This document shows, in pieces, positions 53,800 to 63,283 of a DNA stretch of 64,000 nt. The first letter of the stretch is position 1; every line of letters starts with the position of its first letter. The notes beneath the pieces are model-generated. The model searched no databases. It was not told where the DNA came from and saw nothing but the letters and a program-made list of their open reading frames with translations. A program made the translations under genes and the position numbers. The stretch lies in NCBI RefSeq assembly GCF_000721105.1, contig NZ_JOEV01000035.1, positions 1 to 64,000 of the forward strand, in the 5' to 3' direction. The DNA comes from Streptomyces cellulosae (GTDB lineage Bacteria; Actinomycetota; Actinomycetes; Streptomycetales; Streptomycetaceae).

Positions 53800-54375
53800 A
53801 TGGGCGTCACGCTCGCCAAGGGAGGCAACGTCTCCTTGTCCAAGGCCGCACCCAACCTCACCCAGGTGATGGTCGGGCTCGGCTGGGACGCGCGCTCCAC
53901 CACCGGAGCCGACTTCGACCTCGACGCCAGCGCCCTGATGTGCAGCAACGGGCGGGTGCTGGGCGACGAGTGGTTCATCTTCTACAACCAGCTCAAGAGC
54001 CCGGACGGCTCGGTCGAGCACACCGGGGACAACCTCACCGGCGAGGGCGAGGGTGACGACGAGTCGATCCTGATCGACCTCTCCAAGGTGCCGGCCCAGA
54101 TCGACAAGATCGTCTTCCCGGTCTCGATCCATGACGCCGACAACCGGGGACAGACCTTCGGCCAGGTCAGCAACGCCTTCATCCGCGTGGTCAACCAGGC
54201 CGACGGCCAGGAACTCGCGCGTTACGACCTCAGCGAGGACGCCTCCACCGAGACTGCGATGATCTTCGGTGAGGTCTACCGCTACCAGGGCGAATGGAAG
54301 TTCCGGGCGGTGGGACAGGGGTACGCGTCGGGGCTGCGGGGCATCGCTCTAGACTTCGGAGTCAACGTTTCGTAA
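53800..54375 (+). CDS. TerD-family stress protein (second copy)
   Basis: 191 residues from ATG 53800, with GGGGAGG upstream. It has the same architecture as the preceding protein: [32 protein letters not shown] and C-terminal [17 protein letters not shown]. The two probably form mixed assemblies. Only 49 bp separate it from the DUF475 membrane-protein gene, so the two are likely co-transcribed. Confidence 0.95.
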   Translation: MGVTLAKGGNVSLSKAAPNLTQVMVGLGWDARSTTGADFDLDASALMCSNGRVLGDEWFIFYNQLKSPDGSVEHTGDNLTGEGEGDDESILIDLSKVPAQIDKIVFPVSIHDADNRGQTFGQVSNAFIRVVNQADGQELARYDLSEDASTETAMIFGEVYRYQGEWKFRAVGQGYASGLRGIALDFGVNVS

Positions 54376-54424
54376 AGCCGAGTACGGCGCGGGGGAGACC
54401 CGTACCTACAGGATTGGGTAGCCA

Positions 54425-55573
54425 GTGCTTCTGAAAACCTTCGGCTGGTCGTTCGCGGTCACCGCGCTCGGCCTGGTCGCGGCGGTCTTCTACGGGGGGT
54501 GGGAGGCCTTCGGCATCGTGGCGATCCTCACCATCCTCGAGATCTCTCTGTCGTTCGACAACGCGGTGGTCAACGCCGGGATCCTGAAGAAGATGAGTGC
54601 CTTCTGGCAGAAGATCTTCCTCACGGTCGGCGTCCTCATCGCCGTCTTCGGCATGCGGCTGGTGTTCCCCGTCGTCATCGTCGCCATCAGCGCCAAGATC
54701 GGCCCGATCGACGCCGTCGACCTGGCCCTCAACAACAAGGACCAGTACCAGCAACTGGTCACCGACGCCCACCCGGCGATCGCCGCCTTCGGCGGCATGT
54801 TCCTCCTCATGATCTTCCTCGACTTCATCTTCGAGGACCGCGACATCAAGTGGCTCGGCTGGCTGGAGCGGCCACTGGCCAAGCTCGGCAAGGTCGACAT
54901 GCTGTCGGTCTGCATCGCCCTGGTCGTCCTGCTGATCACCGCCTTCACTTTCGCGACCCACGCCCACCAGCACGGGGGAGCGCATGCCGACAAGGCACAG
55001 ACGGTCCTGATCTCGGGCATCGCCGGCCTGATCACCTACATGGTCGTCGGCGGCCTCTCCGGCTACTTCGAGGACAAGCTCGAGGAAGAGGAGGAACGCG
55101 AACACGAGGAAGAGGAAGAGGCCCAGCGCACCGGCAAACAGCGCTCGGCCGTCACCCTGGCCGGCAAGGCCGCGTTCTTCATGTTCCTGTACCTCGAGGT
55201 CCTGGACGCGTCCTTCTCCTTCGACGGCGTCATCGGCGCCTTCGCCATCACCAACGACATCGTCCTGATGGCCCTCGGCCTCGGCATCGGCGCCATGTAC
55301 GTCCGGTCCCTCACCGTGTACCTGGTCCGCCAGGGCACCCTCGACGACTACGTCTACCTGGAGCACGGCGCGCACTACGCGATCGGCGCGCTGGCCGTGA
55401 TCCTCATGGTCACCATCCAGTACCAGATCAACGAGGTCATCACCGGCCTCGTCGGCGTCGTCCTGATCGCCTGGTCCTTCTGGTCCTCCGTGCGCCGCAA
55501 CAAGGCCCTGGCAGCGGCCGAGGGAAAAGCGGCGGGCTCGGACGAGAAGACTGAGGTCTCGTCCGGGGTGTGA
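54425..55573 (+). CDS. DUF475/TerC-superfamily integral membrane protein
   Basis: 382 residues from GTG 54425. About nine hydrophobic segments carry the paired acidic motifs of the TerC/DUF475 superfamily: EISLSFDNAVVNAG near residue 45 and EVLDASFSFDGVIGAF near 260, likely metal ligands in the membrane. A highly charged loop of Glu/Arg/Lys (EDKLEEEEEREHEEEEEA) lies near 220. In Ter systems the TerC membrane protein is thought to be coupled to TerD proteins and may move or sense metal ions such as Mn2+. Confidence 0.92.
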   Translation: MLLKTFGWSFAVTALGLVAAVFYGGWEAFGIVAILTILEISLSFDNAVVNAGILKKMSAFWQKIFLTVGVLIAVFGMRLVFPVVIVAISAKIGPIDAVDLALNNKDQYQQLVTDAHPAIAAFGGMFLLMIFLDFIFEDRDIKWLGWLERPLAKLGKVDMLSVCIALVVLLITAFTFATHAHQHGGAHADKAQTVLISGIAGLITYMVVGGLSGYFEDKLEEEEEREHEEEEEAQRTGKQRSAVTLAGKAAFFMFLYLEVLDASFSFDGVIGAFAITNDIVLMALGLGIGAMYVRSLTVYLVRQGTLDDYVYLEHGAHYAIGALAVILMVTIQYQINEVITGLVGVVLIAWSFWSSVRRNKALAAAEGKAAGSDEKTEVSSGV

Positions 55574-55702
55574 TCACCTTCTCAGTGAGGAACGCTCTGA
55601 GCGGGGCGGTGTCGGGGACGACCCCCGGTGCCGCCCCGTCGGCCGTCAAGGACAGCGGGTGCTCGACGGCCCGCGGTTCTTCAACTGGAACGTGGGGCGG
55701 GA

Positions 55703-56440
55703 ATGGGCTTCTTCGACGGACTCCGGCGTGGGCGCGAGGCCGACTTCGACTCGGGCAACGCCGCCACCAACTCGATCGAACTGACCAAACGGCACAGCCA
55801 GGTCTCCCTCACCAAGCAGGGCGCGGCCACCGGGCATCTGCGCGTCAACCTGGCCTGGCGGATGCGGACCTCCGACGTGGGCGGTCCGCAGCGGGAGAGC
55901 CTGCTGCGGCATCCCTTCAAGGCGCTCAAGCCGCCGGAGGTCCTCGGACACAGCCAGAGCATGGTCAACGTCGACCTCGACCTGGGATGCCTCTACGAGC
56001 TCCAGGACGGCACCAAGGGGGTCGTACAGCCGCTCGGGAGCTATCTCGGCGACGTCAACGCCGCGCCGTACGTGAAGCTCAGCGGGGACGACCGGTTCGG
56101 GTCCGCGTCCGGGGAGACGATGTACGTCAACCTCGACCACCGCGATGCCATCAAGCGGCTGCTGGTCTTCGTCTACATCTACGACCAGACCCCCGCGTTC
56201 GACCGTACGCACGCCATCGTCACGCTGTACCCCAGCAACGGTCCGCGGATCGAGATACATCTCGACGAACGGCACCCCCAGGCCCGGTCGTGCGCCGTCG
56301 TGATGATCGAGAACGTGAAGGGGGAGCTGGTGGTACGGCGCGAGGTGAAGTTCGTCTACGGGTTCCAGGCCGAGCTGGACCGGTTGTACGGGTGGGGGCT
56401 GCAGTGGGGGCGCGGCTACAAGGCCAAGGCGGAACGCTGA
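55703..56440 (+). CDS. TerA-like protein of the Ter system
   Basis: 245 residues from ATG 55703, with GGGGCGGG before it. The central part resembles TerD/TerA domains: VNVDLDLGCLYELQDGTKGVVQPLG (calcium-loop-like acidic residues) near 93, and AIKRLLVFVYIYDQTPAF near 155. The N-terminal NSIELTKRHSQVSLTKQG is like the KGGNVSLSK start of TerD. It probably joins the TerD proteins in the membrane-linked complex. The 129-bp gap before it may have its own promoter. Confidence 0.82.
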   Translation: MGFFDGLRRGREADFDSGNAATNSIELTKRHSQVSLTKQGAATGHLRVNLAWRMRTSDVGGPQRESLLRHPFKALKPPEVLGHSQSMVNVDLDLGCLYELQDGTKGVVQPLGSYLGDVNAAPYVKLSGDDRFGSASGETMYVNLDHRDAIKRLLVFVYIYDQTPAFDRTHAIVTLYPSNGPRIEIHLDERHPQARSCAVVMIENVKGELVVRREVKFVYGFQAELDRLYGWGLQWGRGYKAKAER

Positions 56441-56542
56441 CGCTCCGGCCGCCCGGAGGGCACGGGGGACCGTGCGTGGCCATCACGCAGCCTCGGACGG
56501 GCGACGGCACATCGGGATGCTCCTGGTGCTCCCGCGGAGCGC

Positions 56543-57412
56543 TCAGCGTCCGATGAACTGCGGGCCCTGGGGCGGCAGGCGGAACTCCGGGTCCGGGGTC
56601 GTCGCCGTCGGGGGGTAGCCGTACGCCGGCTGGCTCGTCGGGTGCGGGTAGCCGTAGGCCGGCTGGACCGCGGCGGCGGCCGCGGGCTGCTGGGGGTAGC
56701 CGTAGGCCGGCTGGGTGGGTACCGCCGTCGGCTGTTCCGGGGGCAGCGGCTGGGAGGAGATGTCGGACGCCTGCTGGGTCGGGGCGCTCGGCTGGGGCGG
56801 GGCCGGGACGATCGCGGTCGCCATGATCTCCGGCGCCGCCTCCGGCCCCTCTGCCATGCCTTCCGACTCGTCGACCGAGATGCCGTAGTTCGTCGCCAGG
56901 CCCTGCAGGCCGTTGTCGTAGCCCTCGCCCAGGGCGCGGAACTTCCAGCCCTCCCCGCGCCGGTACAGCTCGCCGCAGATCAGGACGGTCTCCTGGCCCG
57001 TCGTCGGCTTGATGTCGAAGCTGGTCAACGGCTCACCGTCGGCGACCGAGGCGTCGTACAGCAGAATGCACAGGCCCTGTACGCGGTCGAAGGTGACGCC
57101 GTCCGCCGAGGCGACCAGGAAAATCTGACTCACATCGGGCTCGACACCGGCGAGATCTGTCTGGATCGTGTCGGTGAGGCCCTCGGCGACGCGCTTCTTG
57201 CCGAGTCGCCAGACCTTGCCCGAGGGGTGCCGGGGCTGGTTGTAGAAGACGAAGTCCTCGTCGGATCGCACACGACCGTCGGGGCCGAGGAGCAGCGCCG
57301 AGGCGTCGACGTCCGGAACCCCCTGCCCGGTCCCGGGCGCCCAGCGCAGCACGGCGCGTACCGTGGTGGCTTCGAGGGGGATGTTCGACCCCTTCAGCAT
57401 CGCGTGCGTCAT
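56543..57412 (-). CDS. TerD-family protein with PAYGYP repeat tail
   Basis: 289 residues from ATG 57412. Residues 1-185 are a TerD domain ([42 protein letters not shown] end). The rest is Pro/Ala/Gln-rich with three PAYGYP motifs. The acidic loop is shorter than in the other copies. It is on the opposite strand to the rest of the locus and divergent from the citE-like gene, so it has its own promoter. The tail may mediate assembly or phase-separation-like contacts; that is inference. Confidence 0.9.
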   Translation of the reverse strand: MTHAMLKGSNIPLEATTVRAVLRWAPGTGQGVPDVDASALLLGPDGRVRSDEDFVFYNQPRHPSGKVWRLGKKRVAEGLTDTIQTDLAGVEPDVSQIFLVASADGVTFDRVQGLCILLYDASVADGEPLTSFDIKPTTGQETVLICGELYRRGEGWKFRALGEGYDNGLQGLATNYGISVDESEGMAEGPEAAPEIMATAIVPAPPQPSAPTQQASDISSQPLPPEQPTAVPTQPAYGYPQQPAAAAAVQPAYGYPHPTSQPAYGYPPTATTPDPEFRLPPQGPQFIGR

Positions 57413-57493
57413 GCGGTCATCCTGCCCTCTCGGTCCTGGTCACGACAACGCGGGGGTGCCGGTTCGCCGGAGATTTCGTCTCTCCGTCGGCTT

Positions 57494-57523
57494 GTCTGTG
57501 TTCGTCTGTGTTCGTCTGTGTTA
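57494..57523. repeat. Three 10-bp repeats in the terD/citE-like divergent region
   Basis: GTCTGTGTTC occurs at 57494 and 57504, with a final GTCTGTGTTA at 57514, in the 217-bp gap between divergent Ter genes. It could be a regulator-binding array or simple slippage. Confidence 0.7.
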
Positions 57524-57629
57524 CCTGAAATTCATGCCTGGCGGGAATCCCGGACATGGATCTCTACGTACTATTACCGGCCACCTGTGAACGGATCACA
57601 GGGGTCGCTCGGCCACCACGGGGGAGTTC

Positions 57630-58796
57630 ATGCGTCATTTCGGGCACATCGCCCCTGAGGTGCGGCAGCGCCTCTTCCACCAGGAGCCCACCGCGTTCAC
57701 CGCGGACTCCCCGTCCCGGCTGCTGTCCGCGGCGCTGGGCGCAACGCTCTACAGCCCGGCCACCCGACCGCACCTCGCCGACGACATCGTCAAGCAGACC
57801 GAACGCGGCGTGGTCTCGATGGTGCTGTGCCTGGAGGACTCGATCGGCGACGAGGACGTCCCGTACGGCGAGGAGAACCTCGTACGCCAGTTCGCCGACC
57901 TCGCCGGACGCGGCCTCGCCGACCTGCCGCTGCTGTTCATCCGGGTCCGCGTGCCCGACCAGATCCCCGACCTGGTCCGGCGTCTGGGGCCTGCCGCCCG
58001 GCTGCTGTCCGGATTCGTGATGCCGAAGTTCACCGAGGAACGCGGCATCCCCTTCCTGGAGGCCCTGCAGAGCGCCGAGGCCCAGAGCGGGCGGCGGCTG
58101 TTCGCCATGCCGGTGCTGGAGTCGCCCGAGCTGCTGTACCGCGAGTCCCGGGTGGAGACCCTGGAGGGCATCTTCCGCGCGGTCGACAAGTACCGCGAGC
58201 GGGTGCTGGCGCTGCGCCTGGGCGTGACCGACTTCTGCTCCTCGTACGGCCTGCGCAGGGCCCCCGACATGACCGCGTACGACGTCCAGATCGTCGCCTC
58301 CGTGATCGCCGACGTGGTGAACATGCTGGGGCGCGCCGACGGCACCGGGTTCACCGTCACCGGGCCGGTGTGGGAGTACTTCCGCGTCCAGGAGCGCATG
58401 TTCAAGCCACAGCTGCGCCGCAGTCCCTTCCTGGAGGGCCAGGCCGAGGAACTGCGCGAGGCCCTCCTGGAGCACGCCATGGACGGCCTGCTGCGCGAGA
58501 TCACCCTCGACCAGGCCAACGGACTGCTCGGCAAGACCTGCATCCACCCCTCCCACGTACTGCCGGTGCACGCACTCTCCGTGGTCAGCCACGAGGAGTT
58601 CAGTGACGCCCAGGACATCCTGCGGCCCGAACGTGGCGGCGGCGGGGTGCTCAGGTCGGCCTACACGAACAAAATGAATGAAGTGAAGCCGCATCGCGCC
58701 TGGGCCGAGCGGACCCTGCTGCGCGCCGAGGTGTTCGGTGTGGCCAACGAGGACGTCGGCTTCGTGGACCTCCTCGCCGCCGGGATCCCGACCTGA
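57630..58796 (+). CDS. CitE-like (HpcH/HpaI) lyase of the Ter biosynthetic unit
   Basis: 388 residues from ATG 57630. It is a TIM-barrel C-C lyase of the citrate-lyase-beta/HpcH superfamily: SMVLCLEDSIGDEDV near residue 65 (acidic metal site), GFVMPKFTEE, FAMPVLESPELLYRESR (metal Glu), LRLGVTDFCSSYGLRR and GKTCIHPSHV. It is longer than classical CitE (~290). The downstream PRTase-TRSP-StiP and HAD genes make it part of the Ter-associated metabolite operon described in comparative genomics, where the lyase is predicted to act on the nucleoside-like product or its precursor. Confidence 0.88.
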   Translation: MRHFGHIAPEVRQRLFHQEPTAFTADSPSRLLSAALGATLYSPATRPHLADDIVKQTERGVVSMVLCLEDSIGDEDVPYGEENLVRQFADLAGRGLADLPLLFIRVRVPDQIPDLVRRLGPAARLLSGFVMPKFTEERGIPFLEALQSAEAQSGRRLFAMPVLESPELLYRESRVETLEGIFRAVDKYRERVLALRLGVTDFCSSYGLRRAPDMTAYDVQIVASVIADVVNMLGRADGTGFTVTGPVWEYFRVQERMFKPQLRRSPFLEGQAEELREALLEHAMDGLLREITLDQANGLLGKTCIHPSHVLPVHALSVVSHEEFSDAQDILRPERGGGGVLRSAYTNKMNEVKPHRAWAERTLLRAEVFGVANEDVGFVDLLAAGIPT

Positions 58797-58833
58797 ACCG
58801 GCTCCTTCCCACCGGCTCCTACTCAAGGGACGC

Positions 58834-61302
58834 ATGAACATCGCAGTGAACAACGGGGTGTGGTCCGGCAGCTGGGTCGCCGAGCGGCTCGGCGTCGAAC
58901 TCGTGGGCGACGACACGCTGACCGACCTGCTGGGACTCGCGCTGCGCCGCAACCCCAAGCGGGCGCATCTGCTCGTCTCCCACGTGCTGGGCAAGCACGT
59001 ACCGCAGTCACCGTCCGTCGTGTACGGCCACGGCCTCGCCCTCGGCCGGCGCGTCCGCGAGCTGCTGGGCGCCGACGAGGCCCGCCGGGCGGTCGTCCTC
59101 GGATACGCCGAGACCGCCACCGGGCTCGGCCACTCCGTCGCGGACGGCCTCGGCACGGCCCCCTGTCTGCACTCCACCCGACGCCCGGTCCCGGGCGTGG
59201 CCCCGGCGGGCGGCTTCGAGGAATCCCACTCGCACGCCACCTCCCATCTGCTGCTGCCGGAGGACCCGGCACTGCTGGTGGGCGACGGGCCGCTGGTACT
59301 GGTCGACGACGAGTTCTCCACCGGCAACACCGTCCTGAACACCATTCGTGACCTGCACGAACGCTATCCGCGGCGACGCTATGTGGTGGTCGCCCTGGTC
59401 GACATGCGCTCGCCGGCCGACGCAGGCCGGCTGGACCTGTTCGCCCAGGAGATCGGCGCCCGCGTGGACCTGGTCGCGGCGGCCTCGGGGACCGTACGGC
59501 TCCCTGAAGGCGTGCTGGAGAAGGGCCAGGAACTGGTCGCCCGGCACGAGTCCCCTGCCCAGCAGGGACAGGAGCCCCCTGGCCGGACCACCCGGGTGGC
59601 CCGGGTCGACCTGTGCTGGCCGCGCGGCCTGCCCGACGGCGGGCGGCACGGCTTCACGCCCCGGCATCGCATACGCCTCGACAACGCCCTGCCCGCCATG
59701 GCCGCCCGGCTCGCCGGGGCGATACCGGGCGACGCCCGGCGCGTCCTCGTGCTCGGCTTCGAGGAGCTGATGTACGCGCCGCTGCGGCTCGCCCGTGAAC
59801 TGGAGCAGGTCACGGACGCCGAGGTGCGCTACTCGACCACCACCCGCTCGCCGGTCCTCGCGGTCGACGACCCCGGGTACGCGATACGCAGCCGCCTCGT
59901 CTTCCCCGCCCATGACGACCCGGCCGACGGACCCGGCGAGCGCTTTGCCTACAACGTGGCGGGAGCCGGCTTCGACACCGTCGTCGCCGTCGTCGACTCG
60001 GTCGCGGACACCCCCGAACTGCACGCGCCGGACGGCCTGTTGGCCCAACTCGCCGCGCACACCCCGCACGTCCTGCTCGCGGTCGTTCCTTCCTACGTCC
60101 CCGAGGCACCGTACGTTCCCGCCTTTCCTGGAGAGAGTCCCGCCATGCTGCCCGAGCCCCTCCGCGGCCCCGCCTTCTCCTCGTACCCGCCCGAGGAGGT
60201 CGGCTGGCTGCTCCAGGATCTCTCGGAGGTGACGCTGGAGGCGCCGACCGAGGAGCGCGAGGAGGCGATCCAGAGCGGCGGCGCGCACTACGCCGAGTCG
60301 CTGCCCGTGGAGTACCAGCCCAGCGAGCAGTACCAGGAGCTGTTCCACACGGCCCTGGAGGCCTCGGCGGAGCGGCTGGCGAAGGGCGTGGGCGCCGTCA
60401 CCGAGCTCGTGCTGGCCGAACGGTCGCCGCGCCCGGTGCTGGTCTCGCTGGCCCGCGCGGGCACCCCGATCGGTGTGCTGATGCGCCGCTGGGCCGAGTT
60501 CCGGCACGGCCTCGAACTGCCGCACTACGCCGTGTCCATCGTGCGCGGCCGGGGCATCGACGCCAACGCGCTGCGCTGGCTGGCCGCCCACCACGACCCC
60601 CGTGACGTCGTGTTCGTCGACGGCTGGACCGGCAAGGGCGCCATCACCCGCGAACTGGCCGACGCCGTCAAGGAGTTCGAGGCGGCGGGCGGTGCGGCCG
60701 GCTTCGACCCGGAGATCGCCGTCCTCGCCGACCCCGGCTCCTGCGTGCGCACGTACGGCACCCGCGAGGACTTCCTCATCCCCTCCGCCTGCCTCAACTC
60801 GACGGTGTCCGGCCTGATCTCGCGCACCGTCCTGCGCGCCGACCTGGTCGGCCCCAACGACTTCCACGGCGCGAAGTTCTACCGCGAACTCGCCGGCGCC
60901 GATGTGTCCGTCGCCTTCCTGGACGCGGTCACCGCACGCTTCCCGGACGTCGTGGAGGACGTGGACGCGCAGGCCAAGGAGTTGCTGTCCGGTGACCGCG
61001 CTCCCACCTGGGAGGGCTGGGCGGCCGTCGAGCGGATCAGCGAGGAGTACGGCATTCACGACGTCAACCTCGTCAAGCCCGGGGTGGGCGAGACCACCCG
61101 GGTGCTGCTGCGCCGGGTGCCCTGGAAGATCCTGGCCCGGGCCGGCGCGGGCGCCGACCTCGACCATGTCCGACTGCTGGCCGAACAGAGAGGTGTCCCG
61201 GTGGAAGAGGTCGCCGAACTCCCGTACACCTGCGTGGGATTGATCCACCCGAAGTACACGCGGGGCGCGACGGGCGCCGACGGCAGGGCGGTGACGGTCT
61301 GA
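58834..61302 (+). CDS. Fused phosphoribosyltransferase-TRSP-StiP protein
   Basis: 822 residues from ATG 58834 with AAGGGA upstream. N-terminal PRTase domain: the PRPP-binding motif VLVDDEFSTGNT at residues 155-166. The central TRSP domain has its naming motif TTRSPV at about 337-342. The C-terminal half is the StiP/second PRTase-like module (HYAESLPVEYQPSEQYQELF, RAGTPIGVLMRRW near 542, VFVDGWTGKGAITREL near 593). In many bacteria these are two separate genes; here they are one, without a frameshift. It should transfer a phosphoribosyl group in synthesis of the predicted nucleoside-like Ter metabolite. Confidence 0.88.
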   Translation: MNIAVNNGVWSGSWVAERLGVELVGDDTLTDLLGLALRRNPKRAHLLVSHVLGKHVPQSPSVVYGHGLALGRRVRELLGADEARRAVVLGYAETATGLGHSVADGLGTAPCLHSTRRPVPGVAPAGGFEESHSHATSHLLLPEDPALLVGDGPLVLVDDEFSTGNTVLNTIRDLHERYPRRRYVVVALVDMRSPADAGRLDLFAQEIGARVDLVAAASGTVRLPEGVLEKGQELVARHESPAQQGQEPPGRTTRVARVDLCWPRGLPDGGRHGFTPRHRIRLDNALPAMAARLAGAIPGDARRVLVLGFEELMYAPLRLARELEQVTDAEVRYSTTTRSPVLAVDDPGYAIRSRLVFPAHDDPADGPGERFAYNVAGAGFDTVVAVVDSVADTPELHAPDGLLAQLAAHTPHVLLAVVPSYVPEAPYVPAFPGESPAMLPEPLRGPAFSSYPPEEVGWLLQDLSEVTLEAPTEEREEAIQSGGAHYAESLPVEYQPSEQYQELFHTALEASAERLAKGVGAVTELVLAERSPRPVLVSLARAGTPIGVLMRRWAEFRHGLELPHYAVSIVRGRGIDANALRWLAAHHDPRDVVFVDGWTGKGAITRELADAVKEFEAAGGAAGFDPEIAVLADPGSCVRTYGTREDFLIPSACLNSTVSGLISRTVLRADLVGPNDFHGAKFYRELAGADVSVAFLDAVTARFPDVVEDVDAQAKELLSGDRAPTWEGWAAVERISEEYGIHDVNLVKPGVGETTRVLLRRVPWKILARAGAGADLDHVRLLAEQRGVPVEEVAELPYTCVGLIHPKYTRGATGADGRAVTV

Positions 61303-62117
61303 TGCCGGTGCTGGTGGCGAGCGACCTCGACCGCACACTCATCTACTCCGCGGCGGCCCTCGCGCTGACCATGCCGGACGCGCGGGCGCCCCGGCTGCTG
61401 TGCGTCGAGGTGCACGAGAGCAAGCCGCTGTCCTACCTGACGGAGACGGCCGCCGGGCTGCTCTCGGAGCTCGCGGACGCGGCGGTCTTCGTGCCGACGA
61501 CGACCCGCACCCGCAAGCAGTACCAGCGCATCAGCCTGCCGGGCCCGCCGCCCACGTACGCGATCTGCGCCAACGGCGGCCACCTCCTGGTGGACGGCGT
61601 CTCCGACCCCGACTGGCACGCGCGCGTGACGGCCCGGCTCGCCGAGGAGTGCGCCTCGCTGGGCGAGGTGCGTGAGCACCTGATGGTCACGGCCGATCCC
61701 TTGTGGGTGCGCAAGCACCGGATCGCCGAGGACCTCTTCGCCTACCTGGTCGTCGAACGCGAACTCCTCCCCGAGGACTGGGTGAAGGAACTCGCGGTCT
61801 GGGCGGAGAACCGGGGCTGGACGGTCTCCCTCCAGGGCCGCAAGATCTACGCCGTCCCGAAGCCGCTCACCAAGAGTGCGGCCGTGCGCGAGGTCGTCCG
61901 CCGCACCGGTGCGACCCTCACCCTCGCCGCCGGCGACTCCCTCCTCGACGCCGACCTCCTCCTCGCCGCGGACCAGGGCTGGCGCCCGGGACACGGCGAG
62001 CTGGCCGACGCCGACTGGACCGCCCCGGCGATCAGCGCGCTGCCCGAGCGCGGGGTGCTGGCGGGGGAGCGGATCCTGCGGGAGTTCCTGCGGGTGGCAC
62101 GGCAGGGGACCGTCTGA
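61302..62117 (+). CDS. HAD-superfamily hydrolase of the Ter biosynthetic unit
   Basis: 271 residues; the ATG overlaps the preceding TGA (TGATG). Motif I is SDLDRTLI with Asp8 and Asp10, Lys is in LTKSAAV near 190, and motif III is AGDSLLDADLLL near 207. The cap insertion is of the sucrose-phosphatase/Cof type. It should dephosphorylate the phosphoribosylated product of the upstream enzyme. Strict translational coupling supports a common pathway. Confidence 0.9.
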   Translation: MPVLVASDLDRTLIYSAAALALTMPDARAPRLLCVEVHESKPLSYLTETAAGLLSELADAAVFVPTTTRTRKQYQRISLPGPPPTYAICANGGHLLVDGVSDPDWHARVTARLAEECASLGEVREHLMVTADPLWVRKHRIAEDLFAYLVVERELLPEDWVKELAVWAENRGWTVSLQGRKIYAVPKPLTKSAAVREVVRRTGATLTLAAGDSLLDADLLLAADQGWRPGHGELADADWTAPAISALPERGVLAGERILREFLRVARQGTV

Positions 62118-62149
62118 GGACCGGCCATCGGTGCGGGCGCCCCTCATGG

Positions 62150-62410
62150 TGACCATCATGAGCGGGGGGTGGCCTCGCCGGCATGAGCGGGGGGTGGCCT
62201 CGCCGGCGGCCGTCAGGTCGCTGAGCCAGGCTTCGAGGACCGCGCCGAGCGGCGCGGTCGCGGTGGCACATCCGCCTCGACCTGGGCGCCGGTCCAGGTC
62301 TCCTCGGTGTGGACCTGGACGACGCCCCGGACTCTCCTGAAGGTCCACAGGTGGACACCTTCGTCGATGCGCAGCCCTTCACCGACCGCGGGCCCGCTCC
62401 ACAAGCCCCA
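62150..62410 (-). pseudogene. Frameshifted SRPBCC/polyketide-cyclase-like remnant
   Basis: On the minus strand one frame reads EGLRIDEGVHLWTFRR and VQVHTEETWTGAQVEADV, then the neighbouring frame continues ATAPLGAVLEAWLSDLTAAGEA. Joined, these match the C-terminal half of SRPBCC (START-like) proteins, where TEESW and a final LxAWL helix are typical. A one-base loss near 62268 explains the switch. The N-terminal half and start codon are missing. The whole 62118-62468 gap otherwise holds only a 2x25-bp repeat. Confidence 0.6.
62157..62206. repeat. Two perfect 25-bp tandem units
   Basis: CATGAGCGGGGGGTGGCCTC... occurs twice, at 62157-62181 and 62182-62206, at the 3' edge of the SRPBCC remnant. 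This is the same placement as the arrays found at several intact gene ends. Confidence 0.92.
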
Positions 62411-62468
62411 GCACTTCGCCGCGGAACCGGACGAGCTGTTGGCGCACTGAGCAGCACGAGGAACGCGG

Positions 62469-63149
62469 CTACGGATGCCGGCGCGCGTCCCGCCTTCCCC
62501 TGCGACGCCCCGATCCCGGGCGCCGCAGCAGGCGTATGCCGACGAACACCAGGACCGCCAGGACGGCCACGGCGAGGACCACCTTCGAGTACGCGGAGAC
62601 GATCGCCGTGACCTCCTCCCAGTTGTCGCCCAGGGCGTACCCCGCGAGCACGAACGCGGTGTTCCAGATCGCGCTGCCCAGCGTCGTCAGGCCGAGGAAC
62701 ACCGGAAGGGGCATGCGCTCGACGCCGGCCGGCACCGATATCAGGCTGCGGAAGATCGGGATCATGCGGCCGAAGAACACCGCCTTGGTGCCGTGCCGCA
62801 GGAACCACGCTTCCGTCTTCTCCATGTCGGTCACCTTCACCAGCGGCAACCGGGCCGCCATCGCCACCGTGCGGTCACGGCCGAGCAGCGCACCGACCCC
62901 GTACAGCGCCAGCGCGCCGACCACCGAACCCGCGGTTGTCCACAGCAGGACGGCGAACAGGTTCATCCGCCCGGCGCTCGCCGCGTATCCGGCGAGCGGC
63001 AGAATCACCTCGCTCGGCAGCGGAGGAAACAGGTTCTCCAGGGCGATGGCGATGCCCGCGCCGGGCGCGCCCAGCGTGTCCATGAGGTCGTTGATCCACC
63101 GCGGGGCCGCACCCCCGTCCGTGACTGTCTGCGCTGCGATGGCTGTCAT
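62469..63149 (-). CDS. DedA-family membrane protein
   Basis: 226 residues from ATG 63149 (MTAIAAQTVTDG). The DedA/VTT domain is clear: ENLFPPLPSEVILPLAGYAA near residue 40, WFLRHGTKAVFFGRMIPIFRSLISVPAGVERMP near 115, and terminal helices. Members act as phospholipid scramblases/flippases or proton-linked transporters needed for membrane homeostasis. The C-terminus is Arg-rich. It stands alone beside the Ter locus. Confidence 0.9.
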   Translation of the reverse strand: MTAIAAQTVTDGGAAPRWINDLMDTLGAPGAGIAIALENLFPPLPSEVILPLAGYAASAGRMNLFAVLLWTTAGSVVGALALYGVGALLGRDRTVAMAARLPLVKVTDMEKTEAWFLRHGTKAVFFGRMIPIFRSLISVPAGVERMPLPVFLGLTTLGSAIWNTAFVLAGYALGDNWEEVTAIVSAYSKVVLAVAVLAVLVFVGIRLLRRPGSGRRRGRRDARRHP

Positions 63150-63283
63150 GCCGATCACGGTAGGAAATCCCAGCTGAAGGAGCCCTGAGGAAGACCGCAC
63201 GATCCACTGCGGTCAACCGCATTCCGGAATTGCGGTTTTCCGCAGTGTGCGCGCTCCTCGCCCCCGGCTAGCCTCGCGATCAT

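Noticed and set aside
59008..61338. 776-codon open frame on the minus strand
   Set aside because: Antisense to the PRTase-TRSP-StiP gene; no recognisable motif and low-complexity composition.
62309..62611. 100-codon plus-strand frame in the HAD/DedA gap
   Set aside because: It overlaps the SRPBCC remnant and the DedA 3' end antisense, and has no ribosome site or motif.
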